In this document: positions 1-5,468 of the stretch, piece by piece | Layout: every line of letters begins with the position of its first letter | Numbering within the stretch: the stretch's first letter is position 1 | Notes under the pieces: model-generated | What the model was told of the DNA's origin: nothing | The model's input: only the letters and a program-made list of their open reading frames with translations | Databases searched by the model: none | Position numbers and translations under genes: made by a program | Source of the DNA: Prolixibacteraceae bacterium | GTDB lineage: Bacteria; Bacteroidota; Bacteroidia; Bacteroidales; Prolixibacteraceae | DNA: 5,468 nt | Reading direction: 5' to 3' | Assembly (NCBI GenBank): GCA_016931875.1 | Contig: JAFGDX010000035.1 | Coordinates: 1 to 5,468 of the forward strand

Positions 1-382
<382 letters not shown>

Positions 383-415
383 TCAGGTTATTACTCCCAA
401 TTTGCCAAAGCGGTT

Positions 416-443
416 CAAAGATAGCAAATTGTTTTATGTCAAA
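416..443 (-). promoter_or_regulatory. Candidate Bacteroidota-type promoter for eno
   Basis: Read on the minus strand, TTTG (443-440) is followed 16 bases later by TATCTTTG (423-416), a perfect match to the Bacteroidota -7 consensus TAnnTTTG. The spacer is a few bases shorter than the usual 19-21, so the upstream box may not be the functional one. Transcription would start near 409, leaving a leader of about 75 bases before the eno ATG. The assignment rests on the motif and on its position only. Confidence 0.5.
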
Positions 444-455
444 CGGAGACGAAAC

Positions 456-490
456 AAAAAGGTTTCCAATATTTCATATAGTGTTAACCT
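456..490 (-). terminator. Weak terminator candidate after the DUF190 gene
   Basis: On the minus strand AGGTT (490-486) can pair with AACCT (464-460), with an inner ATAT/ATAT pairing in between, and the structure is followed by a run of five T (460-456). The outer stem is only 5 bp and the interior is loose, so this is a weak candidate. Its position, about 40 bases past the DUF190 stop and before the eno promoter candidate, is where a terminator for the crcB-DUF190 transcript would be expected. Confidence 0.25.
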
Positions 491-527
491 AAAGGAATGT
501 CCTGCAAACTGAGACTGACCACTGCAA

Positions 528-896
528 CTATTTTTGCACGATCCGGTATTTTTCGCCCACTTCGTAACGCAATACTTCCACTTCCTGAAAAGTAACCAGC
601 CCGCCTTTTTTGCTCTGGTCCATCAAATCGTTTACTGTTTTCAGAAATTCATCCAGTTTTTCTTTGGTGTCGGTAATTTCTATTGCAACGGGCATGTCGG
701 CTGAAAGAGCAAAAATTTTTTGCGTATGAATGGAATGACTGGCACCAAACGACATTATTCCTTTAAATACCGTAGCCCCTGCCATTCCGGCCTTACGTGC
801 TTCGAAAACAATTTCTTCAAACAGCGGGCGGCCATGAATTTTATCCGATTCGCCAATATATATTTTCAAAATGCCTGCTTTACCTGAAATTTTCAT
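528..896 (-). CDS. DUF190 family PII-like protein (COG1993), partner of CrcB
   Basis: A small soluble protein of the DUF190/COG1993 family, which has a PII-like alpha/beta fold. Genes of this family are often found next to or fused with crcB, but I know of no established biochemical role. The family pattern is clear: ILKIYIGESDKIHGRPLFEE, then ARKAGMAGATVFKGIMSFGA and HTQKIFALSADMPVAIEITD, ending in GGLVTFQEVEVLRY, over about 122 residues. I place the start at the ATG at 896-894 (MKISGKAG), because family members begin at that point; an ATG three codons upstream at 905 would add only MFT and cannot be excluded. Stop is TAG at 530-528. It lies 140-150 bases downstream of crcB on the same strand, with no promoter seen in the gap, so co-transcription is likely. 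A plausible but unproven role is sensing or modulating the channel or the fluoride/ion response. Confidence 0.9.
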   Translation of the reverse strand: MKISGKAGILKIYIGESDKIHGRPLFEEIVFEARKAGMAGATVFKGIMSFGASHSIHTQKIFALSADMPVAIEITDTKEKLDEFLKTVNDLMDQSKKGGLVTFQEVEVLRYEVGEKYRIVQK

Positions 897-1046
897 TGTG
901 AACAATTTAAAGTTGATACTACTTACACGTTTTTGTGGTTAAGAAGTTTCATAAATAAAGGAAATTGTTGAATGGGAAAAAATGGAAAATGGAAATGAAA
1001 CAGAATTCGGAATATTTGGGTTCATTTAATTGGATGCAGAATTGGG

Positions 1047-1427
1047 TTAAAAGATGGCGCGAACCAGAATTATTCCCAGATACACCGCCAGAATTCCCAG
1101 GAACAGATTTCCTCCTACATTCCAGAAAAACTGCCCAAAGGAACCCTCTTTTAACATGGTGAAATTGTTGTAGGCAAACGACGAAAAAGTGGTAAAACCG
1201 CCGCAAACACCCACCGCCAGAAATATTCTCCATTCTGAACTCATCAGGTTTCCTTTTTCGGCCAGTGCAAAAATTATCCCGATGATGAAACTGCCCGCAA
1301 TGTTTGCAATCAACGTTCCCAGCGGGAAAGTGCTGCTTAATCCTTTTTCAACAAAAACCTGAACCAGGTAACGCATTACACTTCCTATAAATCCTCCGGT
1401 ACCTACAAGTAAAATTGTTCGTAACAT
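1047..1427 (-). CDS. crcB: CrcB/Fluc fluoride ion channel
   Basis: An inner-membrane fluoride exporter of the Fluc family. It works as an antiparallel dimer that lets F- leave the cytoplasm passively and protects enzymes such as enolase and pyrophosphatase. The 126 residues match the usual length and give four hydrophobic segments. Family motifs are present in order: GGFIGSVMRY (11-20, with the conserved Arg19), PLGTLIANIAGSF (35-47, with pore Asn42), and GVCGGFTTFSSF (73-84). Phe81 and Phe84 correspond to the two pore 'Phe-box' residues, and the Gly-Gly-x-Thr-Thr stretch to the central Na+ site. The ATG at 1427-1425 gives the expected MLRTILLVGTGG start; stop is TAA at 1049-1047. It is the only crcB copy here, as expected for homodimeric Fluc. 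No fluoride riboswitch is recognisable upstream. It is divergent from dacB and followed by the DUF190 gene. Confidence 0.96.
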   Translation of the reverse strand: MLRTILLVGTGGFIGSVMRYLVQVFVEKGLSSTFPLGTLIANIAGSFIIGIIFALAEKGNLMSSEWRIFLAVGVCGGFTTFSSFAYNNFTMLKEGSFGQFFWNVGGNLFLGILAVYLGIILVRAIF

Positions 1428-1446
1428 GTATAATAAATTATTTTTG
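1415..1446 (+). promoter_or_regulatory. Candidate Bacteroidota-type promoter for dacB
   Basis: TTG (1415-1417) is followed 21 bases later by TATTTTTG (1439-1446), which matches the Bacteroidota -7 pattern TAnnTTTG with normal spacing. Transcription would start near 1453, giving a leader of about 90 bases before the dacB ATG. The upstream box falls inside the first codons of the divergent crcB gene, so polymerase at this promoter could interfere with crcB expression. The evidence is motif and spacing only; T-rich sequence makes chance matches more likely. Confidence 0.45.
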
Positions 1447-1457
1447 AGATTTGAGCA

Positions 1458-1499
1458 GTGGAAATTAAAAAATGAAATAAAACCAGCTTAAATTTCCAC
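1458..1499. repeat. 9-bp perfect inverted repeat in the crcB-dacB divergent gap
   Basis: GTGGAAATT (1458-1466) recurs as its exact reverse complement AATTTCCAC (1491-1499), separated by 24 bases. One bulged A allows a further AA/TT pairing inside. It begins a few bases after the predicted dacB transcription start, so it would form a 5' leader hairpin if that promoter is right. As DNA it could instead be an operator for either divergent gene. No T run follows, so it is not a terminator. Confidence 0.5.
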
Positions 1500-1544
1500 A
1501 AAGTTTTTTTTATCCGTTATTTTAAAATATTCAAAAATGAAAAG

Positions 1545-2975
1545 ATGAAAGTAAGGATTTTAATGGTTTTATTTGCTGTTCTGATGGGGCAAAACCTCCA
1601 ATCGCAACAAAATTTTGACATTGCGTTTAAAAAATTTCTTGCACGGCCTGAATATAAAAATGCCACCACTGCCCTTTGTATTAGCGATTTAACCTCGGGG
1701 AAAACACTTTACAGTTTTAACAGTGAGAAACTAATGATCCCGGCATCCACCATGAAACTGGTAACTTCGGCAGCAGCACTCGAAATTTTAGGTGCCGCTT
1801 ACCGGTTCAGAACAAAAATAGGATACTCCGGAAAAATTAAAAACGGTAATCTGGACGGTGATTTGGTTATTGTTGGGGGAGGTGATCCGACACTTGGTTC
1901 AGAATATTTCAGAAATAATTTCCAAAGTTCTGATTTTATGGACATTTGGATTCAGAACATTAAAAATGCGGGAATTAAAAATATTCGCGGCAATTTAATT
2001 TTGGATGCTTCACTTTATGACAATGAAAAAATACCACCCACCTGGATTTGGGAAGATATGGGAAATTACTACGGGGCCGGAGCGTCGGCATTGACTGTTT
2101 ACGACAATCTGTTCCGGATAACTTTTTCATCGCCGGCAAAAGCAGGGAAACTCACCCAAATCATTTCAACCTATCCTAAAATTGAGGGTTTGGAAATTGA
2201 AAACGAAGTTTTGTCATCGGACGAAAACCGCGATTTGGCCTATGTTTTTGGAAGCCCGCTGGACAACCGGCGAATTATCAGCGGAACAATTCCAAAAAAC
2301 AGAAATGCGTTCACAATAAAAGCTTCCGTTCAGCATCCCGAAAAATTACTGGCTGATGATTTTATTTCTCACCTTGCAAAAGCAGGAATATTTATATCGG
2401 GTGGGGTGAGGTTTGAGAAGTTGCATACCCAACAAATCCAAACCATTTATATCCAGGAGTCTCCCGAACTGGCAGAAATTGTAAAAGTGCTCAATTACGA
2501 AAGTGTTAACCTGTTTGCCGAACATTTGATAAAACAAATAGCTGCCGAAAAAACCGGACTGGGCTCTCGCGAAAAAGGGATTGAAATTGTTCAGGAATTT
2601 TGGAAATCAAAAGGAATAGAAGGTGATTTTTTTATGGAAGACGGCAGCGGCCTTTCGCATTTTAATGCCATTTCACCGGCCCGGTTTATTTCTCTGTTGA
2701 AATATATGAGCGAAAGCAACAATGCTGAAGTATTTCTGAATTCATTGCCGGGTGCTGCCAACCTTTCCGGGTTCGATTCAAAAATGTTTACACCAGATGG
2801 GTTAAAAGCCAAAAGCGGTTCCATGACCCGGGTGAGATGTTATGCAGGGTATTTGCTCACTGATTCAGGGAAAAAACTGGCCTTTGCATGTATGGTTAAT
2901 CATTTCAGTGGCAGCCATTCAAAACTTATTAATGAAACAGAAAAACTGCTGACCATTGTAAAATCATCATTTTAG
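1545..2975 (+). CDS. dacB: D-alanyl-D-alanine carboxypeptidase/endopeptidase, peptidase S13 (PBP4 type)
   Basis: A periplasmic penicillin-binding protein of family S13, which trims the terminal D-Ala from peptidoglycan stem peptides and cleaves D-Ala-mDAP crosslinks. The 476 residues match the family length. Residues 1-20 form a signal peptide (Lys/Arg, then a hydrophobic run, with cleavage probable near LQS-QQ). The three active-site motifs of penicillin-recognising enzymes are present: SxxK as S68-T-M-K71 in PASTMKLVTSAAAL, SxN as S320-V-N322 in NYESVNLFAEHL, and the KTG-type triad as K423-S-G425 in LKAKSGSM. VGGGDPTL (110-117) and MEDGSGLS (364-371) are also typical of S13. The long insert between the SxxK and SxN motifs that marks PBP4 is present. 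The gene is intact, monocistronic by context, divergent from crcB, and followed by a strong terminator. The start is preceded by an AAAAG stretch rather than a clear Shine-Dalgarno sequence. Confidence 0.95.
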   Translation: MKVRILMVLFAVLMGQNLQSQQNFDIAFKKFLARPEYKNATTALCISDLTSGKTLYSFNSEKLMIPASTMKLVTSAAALEILGAAYRFRTKIGYSGKIKNGNLDGDLVIVGGGDPTLGSEYFRNNFQSSDFMDIWIQNIKNAGIKNIRGNLILDASLYDNEKIPPTWIWEDMGNYYGAGASALTVYDNLFRITFSSPAKAGKLTQIISTYPKIEGLEIENEVLSSDENRDLAYVFGSPLDNRRIISGTIPKNRNAFTIKASVQHPEKLLADDFISHLAKAGIFISGGVRFEKLHTQQIQTIYIQESPELAEIVKVLNYESVNLFAEHLIKQIAAEKTGLGSREKGIEIVQEFWKSKGIEGDFFMEDGSGLSHFNAISPARFISLLKYMSESNNAEVFLNSLPGAANLSGFDSKMFTPDGLKAKSGSMTRVRCYAGYLLTDSGKKLAFACMVNHFSGSHSKLINETEKLLTIVKSSF

Positions 2976-2994
2976 GGTTCGCCTAACCTTTTGT
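2972..2994 (+). terminator. Small hairpin over the dacB stop codon
   Basis: TTAGG (2972-2976) can pair with CCTAA (2982-2986) around a 5-base GTTCG loop, followed by CCTTTTGTTT. The stem is short and includes the dacB stop codon TAG (2973-2975). It could weaken readthrough but is much less convincing than the hairpin at 3044-3077, which probably does the main termination. Confidence 0.25.
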
Positions 2995-3043
2995 TTAATA
3001 AAAGTTATTTTTATCCTTTTTTTTGGAAATATAAAAATTTGAT

Positions 3044-3077
3044 AAACAGAACATTATGGAATGTTTCTGTTTTTTTT
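3044..3077 (+). terminator. Strong intrinsic terminator of dacB
   Basis: AAACAGA plus ACATT (3044-3055) pairs with AATGT plus TCTGTTT (3060-3064 and 3066-3072), with a single bulged T at 3065 and a four-base ATGG loop. The result is a 12-bp stem running straight into eight T residues (3070-3077). This is a textbook rho-independent terminator shape, about 70 bases past the dacB stop. It separates the dacB transcript from the injection-system operon that begins at 3345. Confidence 0.75.
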
Positions 3078-3144
3078 ACCGCAACCAGGCATTGACTTGT
3101 TCTGTTTTAAGTCGTAACTTGTATTTCGAAACCATTAGATCACT

Positions 3145-3166
3145 CTGAGCCCAAAGGTTCAGTTTT
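3145..3166 (+). terminator. Hairpin followed by a short T run, in the gap
   Basis: CTGAGCC (3145-3151) pairs with GGTTCAG (3156-3162), seven pairs including one G-T wobble, around a CAAA loop. It is followed by TTTT, three A and another T run. It has the form of a second, weaker intrinsic terminator in the plus direction. It could back up the terminator at 3044-3077, end a short unannotated transcript, or be part of a structured leader for the downstream operon. The sequence does not decide between these. Confidence 0.35.
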
Positions 3167-3312
3167 AAATTTTTCGAGAGACGCAAAACAGTTAGGGAAT
3201 GTGTAAAAAAATGTTTTTAGTAAAAACCGATACATAGAGGATAGAGCGATTCTTTGCTGTATGTATTTTCCCCGATTGTAAATCTTTTTGAAGCAGGATT
3301 CTGATGGTCAAA

Positions 3313-3332
3313 TGTAATTACTGACAGTTACA
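3313..3332 (+). promoter_or_regulatory. Dyad just upstream of the injection-system operon start
   Basis: TGTAATT (3313-3319) can pair with AGTTACA (3326-3332), seven pairs with one G-T wobble, around a 6-base loop. The same bases contain the perfect 8-bp palindrome GTAATTAC (3314-3321) and ACTGACAGT (3320-3328). It ends 12 bases before the first ATG of the operon, where a repressor site or a hairpin could control initiation. Function is inferred from position and symmetry alone. Confidence 0.3.
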
Positions 3333-3344
3333 AATTGACTTGAA

Positions 3345-3938
3345 ATGATTTACGACACCTTGCAAATCTTAAAAGAACAGGTTGAAACCTGGTTTACCGA
3401 AGTGGGGTTGGGAAAAATTATTGTGCTCGAGAACATTGCCCTTTGGGAATCGGGGAGCGACGATGCCACAAAAGTAGATGATAAAGTGGTGATGACGCTT
3501 TTGAAGCTGGAAGAGGAATCGACACTCAAAAATGTGCCCAGCTACAAAATCAAAGATGACAAAACCGAATACTACAACCCGCCGGTAAACCTGAATTTGT
3601 ATGTGTTGTTTAGCGCCAACTGCGATTCGTACGACAAATCGTTGAAAAGTATCTCCAGAATTATCGAGTTTTTCCAGGGGAAAAAGGTTTTTACTTCGGG
3701 GAATACGGTATACAACCGCACAAATGTGGCGCTCGACGTGCTGGAATATTTCAAATTTATTCTGGAAATGTACACCCCCGGTTTTGAAGAACTCAACAAC
3801 ATTTGGGGAACGCTTGGCGGGCGGCAGATGCCGTCGGTAATCTACAAGGTGCAGATTATTCAGATTAAACAGGATAAAAAACGCTCGGCAGCAGAGGTTA
3901 TTACACATGTTGGCGGAAACTTAAAAGATATTTTGTAA
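3345..3938 (+). CDS. DUF4255 / Pvc16-type tail-terminator (cap) protein of a contractile injection system
   Basis: A structural protein of the DUF4255 family, which includes Pvc16/Afp16 of extracellular contractile injection systems. It caps the tube and sheath at the distal end and fixes the particle's length. Diagnostic stretches are MIYDTLQILKEQVETWF (1-17), KIIVLENIALW (24-34), VVMTLLKLEEES (48-59), PPVNLNLYVLFSANCDSYDKSL (79-100), ISRIIEFFQGKKVF (103-116) and LNNIWGTLGGRQMPSVIYKVQI (150-171). The last three are the hallmark of the family. At 197 residues it is a complete single-domain member. There is no signal peptide or membrane segment, as expected for a cytoplasmically assembled particle. 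An in-frame TGA at 3336-3338 closes the frame just upstream, so the ATG at 3345 is the only upstream ATG start. It is the first gene of the operon, and its TAA overlaps the next ATG (TAATG). Confidence 0.9.
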   Translation: MIYDTLQILKEQVETWFTEVGLGKIIVLENIALWESGSDDATKVDDKVVMTLLKLEEESTLKNVPSYKIKDDKTEYYNPPVNLNLYVLFSANCDSYDKSLKSISRIIEFFQGKKVFTSGNTVYNRTNVALDVLEYFKFILEMYTPGFEELNNIWGTLGGRQMPSVIYKVQIIQIKQDKKRSAAEVITHVGGNLKDIL

Positions 3939-4813
3939 TGGCTTTCTCAGTAAAATACAGTCCGCTTTTTAACGTAAATGTGCTTCACCACTATTTTTTA
4001 AATAAGGGGGAGCAGGAATACAGTTCGATGACGGATGAGGAAATGGAAATTCAACTGGAGACCTATGATATAAATACCATACTCACCATTCAACCCGACG
4101 GTGAAACCCGGCAAAAAATAAACGGGCATAACTTGGTTTTTAAAAAGGTGAAAACCGGATTTGTCGTGTGGACAAAAGTGACAGGTACTGATGAAGACGA
4201 ACCTTTCATTTCGCTGGAGGACGATCTGGCTTTTACCTTTTTGGTTCAAATAAAAGACACCTCTTTTTACAATTATACCGACCTAAAAATGGAGAATGCC
4301 GGAAAACTCTGTTACCTCTCAAACCGCCGGTTATCATCAGAACCAAACAGTTTTCCACTGATTGACAAAGCCGGTGGTAATTTTCATGTGGACGAAGATT
4401 TTATTCTTTCCGAAAAAGGTTTTGAAGACGAAATGAAAAAATTGCAGGTATCTGAAAAAATGAATCTTTTGGCACTGATTCGGATTTTTATTAAAGCCGA
4501 TAACAGTTCACTTGATATCACAAACGCACAGGATAAAATTCCGGTGCCGGCACAAGTTTTTGAAATTAATTTTAAAAACCGGGAAACCACCTGGCGCTAC
4601 ATTTTTGCAAACAACCAAACGGTTACAGGCGGCGACGATGTAAAAAAGGAAAATGGCAGCTCAAAAATTCTGATAACAAAAGCAGAACACCCGCTCACAC
4701 AAAGCGGATTTATTTCTGTTGAACTGGGCGGTGTTGAACTTCCCAATCCGGGTGTTCGCACAGTAAAACCTGACATACCAAACAATAAATATTATTCTGA
4801 AATATACATGTAA
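3938..4813 (+). CDS. Conserved-type protein of unknown function in the injection-system operon (possible cap adaptor)
   Basis: I do not recognise a named domain in these 291 residues. The protein is soluble, acidic in parts (TDEDEPFISLEDD, 84-96), and has no signal peptide or membrane helix. The N-terminus FSVKYSPLFNVNVLHHYFLN (3-22) and a later FEINFKNRETTWRYIF (208-223) resemble conserved segments I associate with unknown proteins encoded beside DUF4255 and sheath genes in Bacteroidota injection loci; I cannot run the search to confirm this. The C-terminus ends YYSEIYM. The middle (157-185) may be helical, and the rest looks beta-rich. Its ATG overlaps the stop of the cap gene in TAATG, so the two are translationally coupled and probably made in matched amounts. 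It lies 17 bases before the sheath gene. A structural role at the cap-sheath junction is a reasonable inference; an assembly factor is an alternative. Confidence 0.8.
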   Translation: MAFSVKYSPLFNVNVLHHYFLNKGEQEYSSMTDEEMEIQLETYDINTILTIQPDGETRQKINGHNLVFKKVKTGFVVWTKVTGTDEDEPFISLEDDLAFTFLVQIKDTSFYNYTDLKMENAGKLCYLSNRRLSSEPNSFPLIDKAGGNFHVDEDFILSEKGFEDEMKKLQVSEKMNLLALIRIFIKADNSSLDITNAQDKIPVPAQVFEINFKNRETTWRYIFANNQTVTGGDDVKKENGSSKILITKAEHPLTQSGFISVELGGVELPNPGVRTVKPDIPNNKYYSEIYM

Positions 4814-4830
4814 AACTAAAAATTTAAATT

Positions 4831-5468
4831 ATGGCAACTTCGTACAAAACACCAGGCGTTTATGTCGAGGAAATTTCAAAGTTTCCACCGTCGGTAGCGC
4901 AAGTTGAAACAGCTATACCCGCTTTTGTCGGTTATACTGAAAGCGCCGTGGTTGACGGCGTGGATTATCATGCGGATGGCATTATCAAACCCGTAAAAAT
5001 TGGTTCTCTTCCTGAATATGAATTTTATTTTGGAGGCGCTCCTGATCCTACTACCATTGAAATTGAACTGAATGCAGATAATTCGGTAAAAAAGACCAAA
5101 ATTGAAAGTATCAATTTATTATACGATTCGGTTCGGATGTTTTATGCCAACGGCGGTGGCGATTGTTTTGTCGTTTCAGTTGGAGCATACAATACCGATA
5201 CATCGGGAATTAGTGATGCTGATCTGTCAAATGGTCTTACCGTTTTGGAAAAAGAGGATTTGCCAACCTTGCTGGTTATTCCTGAAACCGTTCATCTGGC
5301 TCTTGATAAAGCGGGAGCTATTCATGCAGCCATGCTAAAACAGTGCAATAAATTGCAGGACCGTTTTGCAGTAATGGACATTGTGGATGGCGATAAGGAA
5401 ATTGCAAATTCGGTTGATCCGGTGGCCGATTTCAGAGATAATGTGGGAATGAATTACCTGAAATACGG
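4831..5468 (+). CDS. Contractile tail sheath protein, N-terminal part, cut by the right edge
   Basis: The start of a sheath subunit of the phage tail sheath/Pvc2-Afp2 family, which polymerises around the inner tube and contracts to drive it through a target envelope. The frame stays open for 212 codons and leaves the window. Signatures are the N-terminal SYKTPGVYVEEI (4-15), the arm that links neighbouring subunits and carries the family's TPGVYVEE motif. Next come AIPAFVGYTE (28-37), a SLPEYEFYFGG segment (59-69) matching the family's S-x-x-EY-x-x-x-FGG, and SVRMFYANGGGDCFVVSVGAY (99-119), matching its V-x-x-FF-x-NGG pattern. LEKEDLPTLLVIPE (139-152) follows the same fold. The start ATG at 4831 is preceded by an A/T-rich spacer with no Shine-Dalgarno sequence, usual for Bacteroidota. 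Family members are roughly 350-700 residues; which sheath paralogue this is cannot be decided from this part. Confidence 0.95.
   Translation, partial: MATSYKTPGVYVEEISKFPPSVAQVETAIPAFVGYTESAVVDGVDYHADGIIKPVKIGSLPEYEFYFGGAPDPTTIEIELNADNSVKKTKIESINLLYDSVRMFYANGGGDCFVVSVGAYNTDTSGISDADLSNGLTVLEKEDLPTLLVIPETVHLALDKAGAIHAAMLKQCNKLQDRFAVMDIVDGDKEIANSVDPVADFRDNVGMNYLKY

Larger units (their letters stand above)
3078..3344 (+). other. Gene-free stretch upstream of the injection-system operon
   Basis: No coding region on either strand is supportable here: reading frames are short and no protein family is recognisable. No tRNA or integrase attachment site is visible. The stretch is AT-rich with several dyads: GACTT/AAGTC (3094-3113), the hairpin at 3145-3162, GTTTTT/AAAAAC around a 3-base loop (3213-3227), ATACATA/TATGTAT spaced by 23 bases (3230-3266), and the dyad at 3313-3332. 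The operon promoter should lie here, but I find no clean TAnnTTTG match. It may use a weaker or alternative-sigma promoter, or an activator. Confidence 0.5.

Noticed and set aside
965..1162. 65-codon plus-strand open frame opposite crcB
   Set aside because: It is antisense to the crcB end and the gap, of low complexity at its start, with no recognisable product.
949..1233. 94-codon minus-strand open frame overlapping the crcB 3' end
   Set aside because: It overlaps crcB in another frame, and its product has no family resemblance. CrcB is unmistakable, so this is a shadow frame.
1428..1544. Fluoride riboswitch upstream of crcB
   Set aside because: I looked for the conserved GGNGATGG and CGCC elements of the crcB motif RNA on the minus strand and found none. 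The inverted repeat there has a different sequence.
2346..2824. Two minus-strand open frames inside dacB
   Set aside because: Both are antisense to the intact and well-identified dacB and have no protein-like features.
3094..3122. Repeated ACTTGT hexamer and GACTT/AAGTC dyad
   Set aside because: These are too short to separate from chance in AT-rich intergenic DNA, so I give them no separate call.
2976..3344. tRNA or integration site marking an island boundary before the injection operon
   Set aside because: No cloverleaf, tRNA T-loop sequence, direct repeat of att type or integrase fragment is visible.
3369..3908. 179-codon minus-strand open frame opposite the DUF4255 gene
   Set aside because: Despite its length it is rich in His/Phe/Arg runs typical of antisense translation. 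The plus-strand product matches the DUF4255 family throughout.
5102..5338. 78-codon plus-strand open frame inside the sheath gene
   Set aside because: It is an out-of-frame shadow of the sheath coding region, whose own frame shows continuous family motifs.

Overview
The window looks like chromosomal DNA of a Bacteroidota bacterium, possibly of a Marinilabiliales/Prolixibacteraceae kind, although the lineage below phylum is a guess. Three things point there: AT-rich DNA with A-rich leaders and no strong Shine-Dalgarno sequences, two close matches to the Bacteroidota promoter pattern (TTG ... TAnnTTTG), and a contractile-injection gene order (DUF4255 cap protein, ~290-aa unknown, tail sheath) that I associate with this phylum.

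Left part, minus strand (about 1-1430): the first 111 codons of enolase (eno) run off the left edge. Behind it lies a two-gene set: crcB, a Fluc-type fluoride channel, followed by a DUF190 (PII-like, COG1993) protein. A promoter candidate for eno lies in the eno-DUF190 gap, and a weak terminator candidate for the crcB-DUF190 transcript lies beside it.

Middle, plus strand (about 1415-3080): dacB, an exported S13-family (PBP4-type) D-Ala-D-Ala carboxypeptidase/endopeptidase, is transcribed divergently from crcB. Its likely promoter overlaps the first codons of crcB. Its leader carries a 9-bp perfect inverted repeat. The gene is followed by a convincing intrinsic terminator at 3044-3077.

The gap 2976-3344 holds no gene I can support. 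It contains the terminator, a second small hairpin with a short T run, and several AT-rich dyads, one of them just upstream of the next gene.

Right part, plus strand (3345 to the edge): the start of a phage-tail-like contractile injection system operon, most likely an extracellular CIS. It has a DUF4255/Pvc16-type tail-terminator (cap) protein, translationally overlapped by a 291-aa protein of unknown function, then the N-terminal 212 residues of a contractile tail sheath protein. These would form the sheath and the top of the tube. Tube, spike, baseplate, AAA+ ATPase and effector genes would be expected beyond the right edge but are not visible here. This operon is the most interesting content of the window.
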